This document shows positions 10,005 through 18,374 of a DNA stretch of 64,000 bases, in pieces; the stretch's first letter is position 1, and every line of letters begins with the position of its first letter. Made by a program: the position numbers and the translations under genes. The notes beneath the pieces were generated by a model that saw only the letters and a list, made by a program, of their open reading frames with translations, did no database searches and was not told the DNA's origin. The DNA comes from GWE2-40-63 sp041664345 (GTDB taxonomy: Bacteria > Bacteroidota > Bacteroidia > Bacteroidales > SZUA-534): assembly GCA_041664345.1 (NCBI GenBank), contig JBAYKX010000019.1:1-64000 (forward strand), given 5' to 3'.

Positions 10005-10038
10005 TATTTCTAAAGCAATGCATAAAAAGTATATTATT

Positions 10039-11520
10039 ATGAAAGTGAAAGTATTAATCACAATTTCTGGTTTTGCCATCGCACTGTTTTTATCTTCTTG
10101 TGCCGAGAAGGGGTCGCAATCAACCGGATGGGCATACAATGATCCTGAAAATGGGGGATTTGAATATTACGGTGATTTTTATGAACAAGAAACAGGTCCG
10201 GGTTTAGTATTTGTGGAAGGTGGTTCATTTACCATGGGACGGGTAGAGGAAGATATTCAATTTGATTGGAACAATATACCAAGAACAGTTACAGTTTCTT
10301 CGTTTTATATGGATGAAACAGAAGTTAAAAATGTTGATTATCGTGAATACTTGTATTGGATAAGTCGGGTTTTTATTGATTATCCTGAGGTTTACCGAAA
10401 AGCATTACCAGATACCTTAGTATGGCGTAGAAAATTGGCTTACAATGAGCCGATGGTAGAGTATTATTTCCGTCACCCGGCTTATGGGGAATACCCTGTA
10501 GTAGGTGTAAACTGGTTACAAGCTAATGATTATTGTGCTTGGCGTACCGATAGGGTAAATGAAATGATGCTAATTGAAAAAGGAATTTTACTTCCAGATC
10601 CAAATCAAGCGGGTGACCAAAACTTTAATACCGAAGCCTATTTAGCTCATCAGTATGAAGGAGCGGTAGGAGTTGAAATGGAAGACTTAGATCCTAATAA
10701 AGATTTTCGGAAGGTAAGAATGGAAGATGGTATCTTATTACCAAAATACCGTCTCCCAACTGAAGCTGAATGGGAATATGCTTCTTTAGCATTAGTTGGA
10801 ACTTCTGTTGATGAAAGGGTTTACCAACGCAGGATTTACCCTTGGAATGGTGATGGACTTAGAAATCCAAATGCCGCTGATAAAGGTAAAATAATGACGA
10901 ACAGCATTAGGGCCCGTGGTGATATGATGGGAGTTGCTGGTGCATTAAACGACAATGCTGACATTACAGCTCCGGTTCATTCCTATTGGCCAAACGATTT
11001 TGGATTGTATTGCATGGCTGGTAATGTGAACGAATGGGTTCTTGATGTTTATCGTCCGCTTACAAGCCAAAATGTGGATGAATTCAGACCTTTTAGAGGA
11101 AATGTATTTGAAACTTTAGTGCGTGATGAAGAAGGGAATGTAGCTCAAAAAGATAGTTTAGGCAGGCTTCGCTACCGTGAAGTAACCGAAGAAGAATCTA
11201 TTGACAGAAGAAATTACCTACAAGCAGATAATATTAATTATTTAGATGGTGACTTCTCATCAAGTATTGACTATGACAATGAAGATGCTTCGCGTGAAAG
11301 AGGTTCAAAAAGAATGTACAATACAGGAAAAGAACGGATCGACCCTCGCATGACATCACTGGTTAGCGACCATACCCGGGTTTACAAAGGAGGATCATGG
11401 AGAGATAGAACTTATTGGCTTGGAGCTGGAACCAGAAGATTTCTGGATGAGACGTTAAGTCAGGATGATTTAGGATTTCGCTGCGCTATGATTCGCGTAG
11501 GTGGATCAAAAGGAAACTAG
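10039..11520 (+). CDS. gldJ: Gliding motility / T9SS lipoprotein GldJ
   Basis: GldJ is an outer-membrane lipoprotein related to formylglycine-generating (SUMF1/FGE-like) enzymes. With GldK it forms the periplasmic ring and helical tracks that T9SS and gliding require. The signal peptide ends in lipobox LSSC, followed by the GldJ-type sequence STGWAYNDPENGGFEYYG. The FGE-like domain is shown by VEGGSFTMGR, MDETEVKNVDYREY, YRLPTEAEWEYAS, MAGNVNEWVLDVY and VYKGGSWRDR. I chose ATG 10039 over 10018 because a clean basic n-region begins there and because of the -7 element. The gene is followed by a strong terminator and then murF. No gldK-N cluster is inside the window. Confidence 0.92.
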   Translation: MKVKVLITISGFAIALFLSSCAEKGSQSTGWAYNDPENGGFEYYGDFYEQETGPGLVFVEGGSFTMGRVEEDIQFDWNNIPRTVTVSSFYMDETEVKNVDYREYLYWISRVFIDYPEVYRKALPDTLVWRRKLAYNEPMVEYYFRHPAYGEYPVVGVNWLQANDYCAWRTDRVNEMMLIEKGILLPDPNQAGDQNFNTEAYLAHQYEGAVGVEMEDLDPNKDFRKVRMEDGILLPKYRLPTEAEWEYASLALVGTSVDERVYQRRIYPWNGDGLRNPNAADKGKIMTNSIRARGDMMGVAGALNDNADITAPVHSYWPNDFGLYCMAGNVNEWVLDVYRPLTSQNVDEFRPFRGNVFETLVRDEEGNVAQKDSLGRLRYREVTEEESIDRRNYLQADNINYLDGDFSSSIDYDNEDASRERGSKRMYNTGKERIDPRMTSLVSDHTRVYKGGSWRDRTYWLGAGTRRFLDETLSQDDLGFRCAMIRVGGSKGN

Positions 11521-11540
11521 TTTACTTTATAAAATATATG

Positions 11541-11566
11541 AGGCCCCATATTTGGGGCCTTTTTTA
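11541..11566 (+). terminator. Rho-independent terminator after gldJ
   Basis: AGGCCCC and GGGGCCT pair around a 6-nt loop and are followed by six T residues. The hairpin sits between gldJ and murF and should separate them. The longer in-frame murF start at 11501 would be translated through it, which supports the ATG at 11585. Confidence 0.85.
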
Positions 11567-11584
11567 ATTAATAGTAACTATGCC

Positions 11585-12910
11585 ATGAATACAGCGGAAT
11601 TATATAAAATATTTCTTGAGCATCCAATAATTTCTATCGATAGCAGAACCTCAGAATCAGGATCTCTTTTTTTCGCATTAAAAGGAGATAATTTCGATGG
11701 AAACCAATATGCTGAAGTAGCTCTTCAAAAATGTTCCTACGCCATTGTTGACGATCCTAAGGTAGTTAAAAGTGATAAGTATATTTTAGTTGGAGACGTA
11801 TTGGAGAAATTTCAGCGATTAGCTGCTTACCACAGAAAACGGTTGGGAATTCCAATTATTGCTATTACCGGTACTAACGGAAAAACTACTACCAAAGAAC
11901 TTGTTGCCGCTGTAATGTCAAAGAAATACAAGGTAGCATATACCGTTGGGAATCACAACAACCATATCGGAGTGCCTCTAACTCTGCTACAAATGACAAA
12001 ACAGCATGAGTTTGGCATTATTGAAATGGGAGCAAATCATATTGGAGAAATTGAATCGCTTTGTAAAATTGTTTCACCAGATTATGGAATAATTACAAAT
12101 ATTGGTAAGGCGCACCTTGAAGGATTTGGTTCATTGGAGGGTGTTAAAAAAGCCAAAGGAGAATTGTATCGTTATTTGTATGAAAACGATGGTACCGCCT
12201 TCATAAATTACGATAATGAACTTCTGGATGAAATGAATCCACCTCATAGCGTGATTTATTATGGAACAAAGGAGTTTACTCATTGCCAGGGAAAAATAGT
12301 ATCGGATGGGGTTTTTCTGAAGTTCCGCTGGATTTCATCGGACGAAGTGGCTGATGAGCCTAGACATGAAGACTGGAGTATGAGAGGTAGTTTAATAACC
12401 ACTCACTTAGTGGGTGATTATAATTTTGAAAATGCTTTAGCGGCGGTTTGTATTGGAAATACATTTAATGTATGCATTCAACACATTCGGGAGGCAATTG
12501 AAAATTATGAACCAAAAAATAATAGAAGCCAACTAACCAAAACAGAGTTTAATACCCTATTGGTGGATAGTTATAACGCCAACCCCTCAAGTATGAAAGT
12601 GGCCATTAGTAATTTTAGCCAACTTGAATTCCCTAACAAAATTGCAATTTTGGGTGAAATGTTAGAATTGGGTGAAGCCTCAGTGAGGGAGCATGGTGCA
12701 CTAATAGGCCAGTTAAATGAATTACCATTTGAGGATGTATTTTTAGTTGGACCCTCTTTCATGAACTATAAAGAGAACCAAAAGTATCATTTCTTTTCAA
12801 ATACCTTTGATTTAGTTGAATATCTTAAAACACATCCTATTAAGAACAAACAGATATTATTGAAAGGGTCGCGGGGAATGAAGTTGGAAACAACTTTGGA
12901 CTATTTATAA
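11585..12910 (+). CDS. murF: UDP-N-acetylmuramoyl-tripeptide:D-Ala-D-Ala ligase
   Basis: MurF completes the peptidoglycan precursor by ATP-dependent addition of D-Ala-D-Ala to the UDP-MurNAc tripeptide in the cytoplasm. The 441-residue protein has the Mur-ligase P-loop GTNGKTTTK (about residues 96-104), the EMGANHIGEIESL motif of the central domain, and the C-terminal domain motif LVDSYNANPSSMKVAI. I chose the ATG at 11585 because it lies after the gldJ terminator and gives a normal N-terminus (MNTAELYKIFLEHP). gldJ-murF adjacency is common in Bacteroidota. No other mur gene is nearby. Confidence 0.95.
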   Translation: MNTAELYKIFLEHPIISIDSRTSESGSLFFALKGDNFDGNQYAEVALQKCSYAIVDDPKVVKSDKYILVGDVLEKFQRLAAYHRKRLGIPIIAITGTNGKTTTKELVAAVMSKKYKVAYTVGNHNNHIGVPLTLLQMTKQHEFGIIEMGANHIGEIESLCKIVSPDYGIITNIGKAHLEGFGSLEGVKKAKGELYRYLYENDGTAFINYDNELLDEMNPPHSVIYYGTKEFTHCQGKIVSDGVFLKFRWISSDEVADEPRHEDWSMRGSLITTHLVGDYNFENALAAVCIGNTFNVCIQHIREAIENYEPKNNRSQLTKTEFNTLLVDSYNANPSSMKVAISNFSQLEFPNKIAILGEMLELGEASVREHGALIGQLNELPFEDVFLVGPSFMNYKENQKYHFFSNTFDLVEYLKTHPIKNKQILLKGSRGMKLETTLDYL

Positions 12911-12944
12911 CTACTTTAAATTCATTAAATGCATAAAAAGCAAA

Positions 12945-13008
12945 CGGGAGTGTTACCTCCCGCTAGTTATTAACCCTTAAAACCATGACGACAAAAACTG
13001 TCGATGGT
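12945..13008 (+). terminator. Tandem hairpins after murF, with a 10-codon mini-ORF
   Basis: CGGGAG/CTCCCG (12945-12962) and a bulged stem ACCAT-GA-CGACA / TGTCGATGGT (12982-13008) follow the murF stop. Neither has a long T-tract. The second hairpin contains the start of a short reading frame at 12985-13017 that would encode MTTKTVDGQN. The hairpins may end murF transcription. A leader-peptide role is possible but weak, because the lysC promoter lies downstream of it. Confidence 0.45.
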
Positions 13009-13211
13009 CAAAATTAATATTTCTTATTAAGTTACAAGGTGTTTACCTTAATTTTTTGCTTTATACCCAAATTGAGCGATTTGCAATAGTAAATCATACT
13101 ACTTACAATTCAAAAACTAAATTCGAGTAATAGGTTATAATTTAAAATAAAAGCAAGGCGTTTAATTTTAAAATGAAATAAAAGCTCCTCAATTATTTTA
13201 TTTAAATACTA

Positions 13212-13241
13212 TTGTATCGTACAAAATAATAGTTACTTTTG
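13212..13241 (+). promoter_or_regulatory. Promoter of lysC-lysA
   Basis: TTG (13212-13214), a 19-nt spacer and TACTTTTG (13234-13241) match the Bacteroidota TTG / TAnnTTTG promoter at the expected spacing. Transcription would begin near 13248 and give a leader of about 180 nt. Of the 517-bp murF-lysC gap, the part not covered by the hairpins, this promoter and the leader (about 13018-13211) shows only AT-rich sequence. Confidence 0.65.
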
Positions 13242-13347
13242 GCACAAGTTTAAAAATGAGCTAGGTTAAATTAAAACTTTTATGAAGCAGATAAACAGGG
13301 CTATTTCCCATAAATTTTTGCTGTTTTAAACCCCCGATTGTTGAAGA

Positions 13348-13397
13348 ATGAAAAAAAGAAATAAAATTTAAGGTCAGGGTTAAAAGCTCTGACCTTT
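13348..13397 (+). promoter_or_regulatory. Putative lysine-codon attenuator before lysC
   Basis: A seven-codon reading frame at 13348-13371 encodes MKKRNKI, with three Lys and one Arg. Its stop overlaps the first bases of a strong hairpin: AAGGTCAGGG (13370-13379) pairs with CTCTGACCTT (13387-13396), ten pairs including one G-U. The hairpin ends 31 nt before the lysC start. Only a short pyrimidine run (TTTCCT) follows. The arrangement resembles amino-acid attenuation of a biosynthetic operon. The sequence is seen; the regulation is inferred. Confidence 0.4.
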
Positions 13398-13427
13398 CCT
13401 ATTTATAAACTTTAAAATCAATAAAAA

Positions 13428-14744
13428 GTGCACGTATTAAAATTTGGCGGAACCTCAGTTGGATCTGCTCAGCGAATAAAAGAAGTAGCAAATTTGATCA
13501 ATGATGGTCAACCAAAAATAGTAGTTCTTTCCGCTATGACTGGTACCACCAATGCATTGGTTGAAATAGCAGACTACCTCTATAAAAAGAATCATGATGG
13601 TGCAAATGAAAAGATTGTTGCATTAGAAAAAAAGTACGATAGTGTTGTTGATGAGCTTTTTGAAAGTGCTGATTTTAAAGAAAAAGGAATTGAACTCATA
13701 AAGGCCCATTTTGATTATTTGCATTCATTTACCCGCGATTTGTTTACCCTTTTTGAAGAGAAGGAATTATTGGCTCAAGGAGAATTGCTTTCAACAGCAT
13801 TGATGCAGTTTCATTTAGAAGAGCGCGGTATTAAATCAAATTTAATATCAGCCCTGAATTTTATGCGCATTGATAAAGAAGGAGAACCTGATGATTTTTA
13901 TATCAAAGAAAACCTAAAACGGGAACTAAATCAGTTAGGTGAATACTATTTAGTAATAACTCAAGGTTTTATATGTCGCAATGCACACGGTCTTATTGAT
14001 AATCTTCAGCGAGGTGGTTCCGACTATTCTGCTTCAATTATGGGAGCGGCTATTCAGGCAGAAGAGATTCAGATTTGGACCGATATTGATGGGGTTCATA
14101 CCAATGATCCTCGGGTAGTTGAAAAGACACATGCCATTTCGGAATTGTCGTTCGATGAGGCGGCAGAATTGGCTTATTTTGGAGCTAAAATATTGCATCC
14201 TACTTGTATTACTCCTGCTAAAATTGCGAATATTCCGGTTCGTATAAAAAATACGCTAGACTCAAAGGCTCCCGGAACTTTAATTACCAGTTCGTGCAAC
14301 AAACAACGGATTCGTGCTATTGCGGCTAAAGATGGCATTACGGCTATTAAAATTAAAAGCGGTAGAATGCTCATGGCTCATGGTTTTTTGCGTAAGGTTT
14401 TCGAAATATTTGAAACCTATAAAACTTCCATTGATATGATAACTACCTCTGAAGTAGGTGTTTCGGTAACTATAGATAGTGACAAATATCTGGTGGATAT
14501 TATTGAAGATTTAAAAAAATATGGAACGGTTGAAGTAGATAAAAATCAGGTAATTATATGTGTTGTTGGTGATTTGATTGCAGAAAACAAGGGAATTGCT
14601 GCCAGTGTTTTTAACGCGGTTAAGGATGTTCCATTGCGCATGATATCGTATGGTGGCAGCGACCACAATATATCAATGTTGGTAAAAGCTGAATATAAAA
14701 AACAAGCCTTAGTGGAGTTAAGCAAAAATCTTTTTAACAGTTAG
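13428..14744 (+). CDS. lysC: Aspartate kinase
   Basis: This enzyme phosphorylates L-aspartate, the first step toward lysine, diaminopimelate, methionine and threonine. The 438-residue protein has the N-terminal kinase motif KFGGTSVGSAQRI, the QRGGSDYSASIMGAAIQAEEIQIWTDIDGVHTNDPR catalytic region (near residues 190-225) and C-terminal ACT regulatory domains (EVGVSVTIDSDKY; SYGGSDHNISMLV). It is a monofunctional aspartokinase of the LysC type, without a fused homoserine dehydrogenase or decarboxylase. The start is GTG at 13428, giving the normal MHVLKFGG opening. lysA follows after 15 bp, so the pair forms a lysine/DAP operon, with ACT feedback control and possibly the upstream attenuator. Confidence 0.94.
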   Translation: MHVLKFGGTSVGSAQRIKEVANLINDGQPKIVVLSAMTGTTNALVEIADYLYKKNHDGANEKIVALEKKYDSVVDELFESADFKEKGIELIKAHFDYLHSFTRDLFTLFEEKELLAQGELLSTALMQFHLEERGIKSNLISALNFMRIDKEGEPDDFYIKENLKRELNQLGEYYLVITQGFICRNAHGLIDNLQRGGSDYSASIMGAAIQAEEIQIWTDIDGVHTNDPRVVEKTHAISELSFDEAAELAYFGAKILHPTCITPAKIANIPVRIKNTLDSKAPGTLITSSCNKQRIRAIAAKDGITAIKIKSGRMLMAHGFLRKVFEIFETYKTSIDMITTSEVGVSVTIDSDKYLVDIIEDLKKYGTVEVDKNQVIICVVGDLIAENKGIAASVFNAVKDVPLRMISYGGSDHNISMLVKAEYKKQALVELSKNLFNS

Positions 14745-14759
14745 AAATATTTTTTTTTG

Positions 14760-15902
14760 ATGAAGTGTGATTTAGATCAATTTAGACAGTTAAAAACCCC
14801 TTTTTACTGGTACGATATAGAGTTATTAAAACAAACGTTAGCTGTTGTTAAAAAGGAATCTCAACGTTATGGATATCATGTTCATTATGCTGTTAAAGCA
14901 AATGCCAACGACCAGATTTTAAAAACGATAAATTCATATAAATTTGGTGCTGATTGTGTGAGCGGAAATGAAGTGCTTGCATCATTAAATGCTGGATTTA
15001 AACCCAATGAGGTAGTTTTTGCCGGTGTTGGTAAATCGGACGATGAAATTAAAATTGGGTTAGCTAATAACATCTATTGCTTTAATGTAGAGTCAATTCC
15101 CGAGCTTGAAATTATTAATGAATTTGCGGCAGCAGCTAAAAAGATTGCTAGTGTGGCATTGCGCATTAACCCAAATGTAAATGCATCAACCCACCATTAC
15201 ATAACCACTGGTCTGGAAGAGAACAAATTTGGAATTAATATGTGGGAGATGGAAGATGTATTAAAAGCATTGGAAAAACTTCCTAATATCCAACTAAAAG
15301 GATTACATTTTCATATCGGAAGCCAGATTACCGATCTTCAAGCATTTAAGGGTTTATGCATCCGGGTGAATGAGATTCAACAATGGTTTTTTGCTCATCA
15401 TGTAATTGTCGATCACATTAATGTGGGAGGTGGGTTAGGTGTTAATTATACTGAACCGGAAAAAGAACTTATTCCTGATTTTGCAACTTACTTTCAAATA
15501 TTTCATGATTTTCTGGAGGTGCTTCCCAAGCAATCGATTCATTTTGAACTTGGTAGAGCTTTGGTAGCACAATGTGGCAGTTTAATTACCAAAGTACTTT
15601 ATATTAAAAGAGGGGTGCAAACCAATTTTGCTATTGTAGATGCTGGAATGACGGAACTAATTAGACCGGCGCTATATCAAGCAGTGCATAAAATTGAAAA
15701 TTTATCTTCAAAATTACCAGAAGCAAAATATGATGTGGTTGGACCCATTTGTGAATCGTCTGATTTTTTTGCTAAGGCCTTGATGTTACCAGAAACCCAA
15801 CGTGGTGATTTGTTATCAATACGCAGTGCTGGAGCTTATGGCGAGGTGATGTCGTCGGAGTATAATCTGCGGACTAAGGCGATTGCTTATTATTCTGAGT
15901 AA
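14760..15902 (+). CDS. lysA: Diaminopimelate decarboxylase
   Basis: This PLP-dependent fold-III enzyme decarboxylates meso-diaminopimelate to L-lysine. The PLP lysine is K46 in HVHYAVKANAN. Other family motifs are GADCVSGNE, LHFHIGSQITD, HINVGGGLGVNY, FELGRALVAQCG and the substrate-site VVGPICESSDFF, where the Cys belongs to the second subunit's active site. The length of 380 residues is slightly short, as in Bacteroidota LysA. I take ATG 14760; a TTG precedes it directly. It is cotranscribed with lysC and followed by a strong hairpin. Confidence 0.94.
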   Translation: MKCDLDQFRQLKTPFYWYDIELLKQTLAVVKKESQRYGYHVHYAVKANANDQILKTINSYKFGADCVSGNEVLASLNAGFKPNEVVFAGVGKSDDEIKIGLANNIYCFNVESIPELEIINEFAAAAKKIASVALRINPNVNASTHHYITTGLEENKFGINMWEMEDVLKALEKLPNIQLKGLHFHIGSQITDLQAFKGLCIRVNEIQQWFFAHHVIVDHINVGGGLGVNYTEPEKELIPDFATYFQIFHDFLEVLPKQSIHFELGRALVAQCGSLITKVLYIKRGVQTNFAIVDAGMTELIRPALYQAVHKIENLSSKLPEAKYDVVGPICESSDFFAKALMLPETQRGDLLSIRSAGAYGEVMSSEYNLRTKAIAYYSE

Positions 15903-15947
15903 ATGGAATATTGTAGCGATTGAATTTTAATTCATTGATTTGAAATA

Positions 15948-15980
15948 GAAAAGCCCCTCCAACACTGCGGGGGGCTTTTC
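15948..15980. terminator. Bidirectional hairpin after lysA
   Basis: GAAAAGCCCC (15948-15957) pairs perfectly with GGGGCTTTTC (15971-15980). It lies between the lysA stop and the end of the opposing minus-strand sorting-domain fragment, so it can serve both strands. The T-tract is short. Confidence 0.7.
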
Positions 15981-15998
15981 AAATTTACATCAGTTCAA

Positions 15999-16127
15999 TT
16001 ATTGTTTTACTATTCTTTCAATTCTTGAGTTGTGATTCGCATCGGTAATGGTTACAAAATAGATTCCATTCTGTAGTTCGGTTGTTGGAATTACTACAGA
16101 ATTCGAAGTAAATTTGGTAATGGTCAT
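15999..16127 (-). pseudogene. Stranded T9SS C-terminal sorting-domain fragment
   Basis: On the minus strand 42 codons from an ATG at 16127 read as the last half of a type A T9SS sorting domain. Landmarks are TTELQNGIYFVTITD and the basic end RIERIVKQ followed by TAA. In intact cargo proteins this segment follows a GK-x-hydrophobic turn. Here the frame begins KLMTITKF, just after the cvfB stop (16138), and runs upstream into cvfB DNA without a cargo domain. It therefore looks like the 3' remnant of a deleted secreted-protein gene. It has no signal peptide and cannot be exported as it stands. Confidence 0.65.
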
Positions 16128-16137
16128 CAACTTATGG

Positions 16138-16974
16138 TTACAATTTAATCAATACTATTTTATCTGTTTCAAGGGCAATTTTTTTCTTCCGGTACAGCAA
16201 ACCAATTGCTTTTTTGAAATCCTTTTTCGACATTTGGAAAAAGCTGTAAATATCCTCTGGTGAGCTTTTATCGGAATAAGGGAGTACGCCTTTATTCTTT
16301 TTTAACAATTCCAAAATAGCATCAGCCATTGAACCAATTTTATCGTACCCTTGTTTTTGTAAGCTGAGGTCTATTTTATCGTCTTCACGCATCTTTTTGA
16401 TGTAACCTTTCAGTTTTTGTCCTCTTTTTAGTGGCTGAAAAACTTCATTTTTATAAAGCAGGCCTGTGTGGGTGTTATTTATAACAGCAACAAAACCAAT
16501 ATCGCTCTGGTTACTGATAAGCAAATCCACTTCCTGTCCTTCAGTATATTCGGGTGGGGTATTATCTAGAAATTTGTCGAGTTTTGAAGAGGCTACAATC
16601 CGTTGGCTTTCGTGGTCGATATAAACATAAACCAGGTAGTATTTTCCCGCCTCCATATCCTGTTTTTGTTCCCGAAAGGGTACAAGCAAGTGTTTATCTA
16701 ATCCCCAATCAAGCCATGCACCAACCCGGTCAACCGTAAGTACTTTCAATACGGCAAATTCATCAATTTCCGCCAAAGGTTCTTTGCTGGTAGCAATTAG
16801 GCGGTCTTCGGAATCCTTATAAAGAAATACGTCAAGCCGATCTCCTATTTGTGCGGTTGGTGGCACCTGACTGGTTGGCAACAGAATCTCACCTAATTCG
16901 TGGCCATCGAGATATACCCCAAAATCGAGCCGCTTTACTATTTGTAATTCGTTGTATTTGCCTAATTGTGCCAT
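16138..16974 (-). CDS. cvfB: S1-like RNA-binding protein, CvfB family
   Basis: The 278-residue cytoplasmic protein matches the CvfB/YitL architecture: tandem S1-type OB folds (residues about 1-65, 70-135 and 145-210, the last ending in the typical LKGYIKKMREDDKIDLSLQ) and a C-terminal winged helix (MADAILELLKKNKGVLPYSDKSSPEDIYSFFQMSKKDFKKAIGLLYRKKKI). CvfB-family proteins bind RNA and affect gene expression in Firmicutes; the target in Bacteroidota is not known. It is on the minus strand, separated by about 90 bp from the upstream ATP-grasp gene. Confidence 0.85.
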   Translation of the reverse strand: MAQLGKYNELQIVKRLDFGVYLDGHELGEILLPTSQVPPTAQIGDRLDVFLYKDSEDRLIATSKEPLAEIDEFAVLKVLTVDRVGAWLDWGLDKHLLVPFREQKQDMEAGKYYLVYVYIDHESQRIVASSKLDKFLDNTPPEYTEGQEVDLLISNQSDIGFVAVINNTHTGLLYKNEVFQPLKRGQKLKGYIKKMREDDKIDLSLQKQGYDKIGSMADAILELLKKNKGVLPYSDKSSPEDIYSFFQMSKKDFKKAIGLLYRKKKIALETDKIVLIKL

Positions 16975-17061
16975 GGTTGGTGGGTTATATATTTTTGTTC
17001 ATTAATTCTTGGGGTTGTACCCTAAGTTTTGTTCTTTAAGCCTTACAGGCTTTTTTCCTTA

Positions 17062-18234
17062 TTATTTCAAAGTAATAAATTCCCGCAGGTTCGATTTCAG
17101 TATTTTTTCAATTTCCTGATAATTGTCTTCCCGGGTTTCAGTAAATAGAATTCCAAACAATGGATATTCTTTCCAATTAGTTTTTCTCAAGTCGAGCACC
17201 TTTTCAAAAGAATTAATCAATACAGCATAATTGAAGGATTCAATTTGTGATGCGGTATTTCCTGTAGAATTATCGAGAAGTACCATACAATATTTTTTAC
17301 CCTGCTTTTCATGCAGCAACTCAATCCAATTAGGTTTTAGTTGGTTACAATAATAAAGGTATGGATTCATTCCAAAAGCGTGAGTGGTTAAATCAGCAGT
17401 GGTACACCATCCACCAAAGCGCATGGGATTTACCTCAATTGGATTAATAGTACCATCTTTAGGAACTCTGATTTCGACATGTACCGGAAAATTTTTAAGC
17501 CGGGCTCTTTTCCCTATTTCGTTTAGGAAATTAGTGAAAGATTCCAGATTTTCTTCTATTAAATCCTTTGAAGTATAATATACCCTATCGCTTACATCGG
17601 CATCCGACGAAAATAAATGTTTAAATATGCCTACAATAACAGCCTCGCCCAATGAATTGAAATAAGCATCGATAGCAAATTCTTCGCCTTCAATAAACTG
17701 CTCGATAACAAAAGTACGGGTATCAACTACTTCGGTAGGATAGAGGTTGTGTATATTTTGAATGGAATGAACGATGTTTTTCTTAACAGTTAACCATTGC
17801 ATCGAATTTTCAACTTTATAAACATCTAAGCTGAAAAAACCTACATTGGGTTTAATAATGAAAGGCATTGGAATTTGACTTATGTCCAGATTTTCAATAG
17901 CTTCTAACGAAACTTCTTTGTAAAAAAAATTGGGGAACAAATCACTTACCAGTTTTCGGAATTTGGCTTTGTTTTTAAAAAGCTCAATTTTTTCGGGTAG
18001 ATGGGTGTGTTTTAAATTAGTAACAATCCAGTGAATAGCATTTTCGGAATTGCTATAGAGTAACGGATATTCTTTTGAATTCAGTTCAATAATTGCTTGT
18101 TCCGGTTCAATAAAATTTGTATTTGAAGGACAATCCAGCCATTCCATGGATTGATTGGTAATTAATGGCAATTGGTGATTCGCAATAGTTTTCAGTAATA
18201 AATCAGAAACATACGGTTTGTCGAGTACTATCAT
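17062..18234 (-). CDS. ATP-grasp domain protein
   Basis: The 390-residue protein shows an ATP-grasp fold. The lid and nucleotide-binding region is visible as PMPFIIKPNVGFFSLDVYKVEN, followed by VIEQFIEGEEFAIDAYFN and the metal-binding end VHVEIRVPKDGTINPIEVNPMRFGGW (Glu and Asn ligands). ATP-grasp enzymes join a carboxylate to an amine or thiol through an acylphosphate. The substrate is not evident; the closest type is the carbamoyl-phosphate-synthase-like amino-acid ligase group. No signal peptide is seen. It is a lone minus-strand gene followed by cvfB, and upstream of it is a long inverted repeat. Confidence 0.75.
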   Translation of the reverse strand: MIVLDKPYVSDLLLKTIANHQLPLITNQSMEWLDCPSNTNFIEPEQAIIELNSKEYPLLYSNSENAIHWIVTNLKHTHLPEKIELFKNKAKFRKLVSDLFPNFFYKEVSLEAIENLDISQIPMPFIIKPNVGFFSLDVYKVENSMQWLTVKKNIVHSIQNIHNLYPTEVVDTRTFVIEQFIEGEEFAIDAYFNSLGEAVIVGIFKHLFSSDADVSDRVYYTSKDLIEENLESFTNFLNEIGKRARLKNFPVHVEIRVPKDGTINPIEVNPMRFGGWCTTADLTTHAFGMNPYLYYCNQLKPNWIELLHEKQGKKYCMVLLDNSTGNTASQIESFNYAVLINSFEKVLDLRKTNWKEYPLFGILFTETREDNYQEIEKILKSNLREFITLK

Positions 18235-18280
18235 TTGGCTTTTTTAATAAGCTGCAAAAATAGCAAATAAATTATTAAAG

Positions 18281-18374
18281 TTAGAAGTATTTAGACTACT
18301 TAGAGTATTTAGAGTCAAGAGATTTTAACCACTTTAAATACTTTAAGTACTCAAGGCACTTTAAATACTTCTAA
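18281..18374. repeat. Long AT-rich inverted repeat
   Basis: TTAGAAGTATTTA (18281-18293) and TAAATACTTCTAA (18362-18374) are perfect complements. The DNA between them continues the pairing imperfectly, because both arms carry iterated TTAGAGTATTTAGAGT-like units. The right arm covers the last codon of the lipoprotein gene ending at 18371. It could form a long cruciform or RNA hairpin between two minus-strand genes. It resembles a small palindromic repeat element more than a terminator. Confidence 0.5.

Noticed and set aside
11501..11584. Longer murF start
   Set aside because: It would overlap the gldJ coding end and be translated through the gldJ terminator.
13248..13427. Lysine riboswitch (L box) before lysC
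   Set aside because: The leader of about 180 nt is AT-rich, with one main hairpin and no recognisable L-box core, so I prefer the leader-peptide reading.
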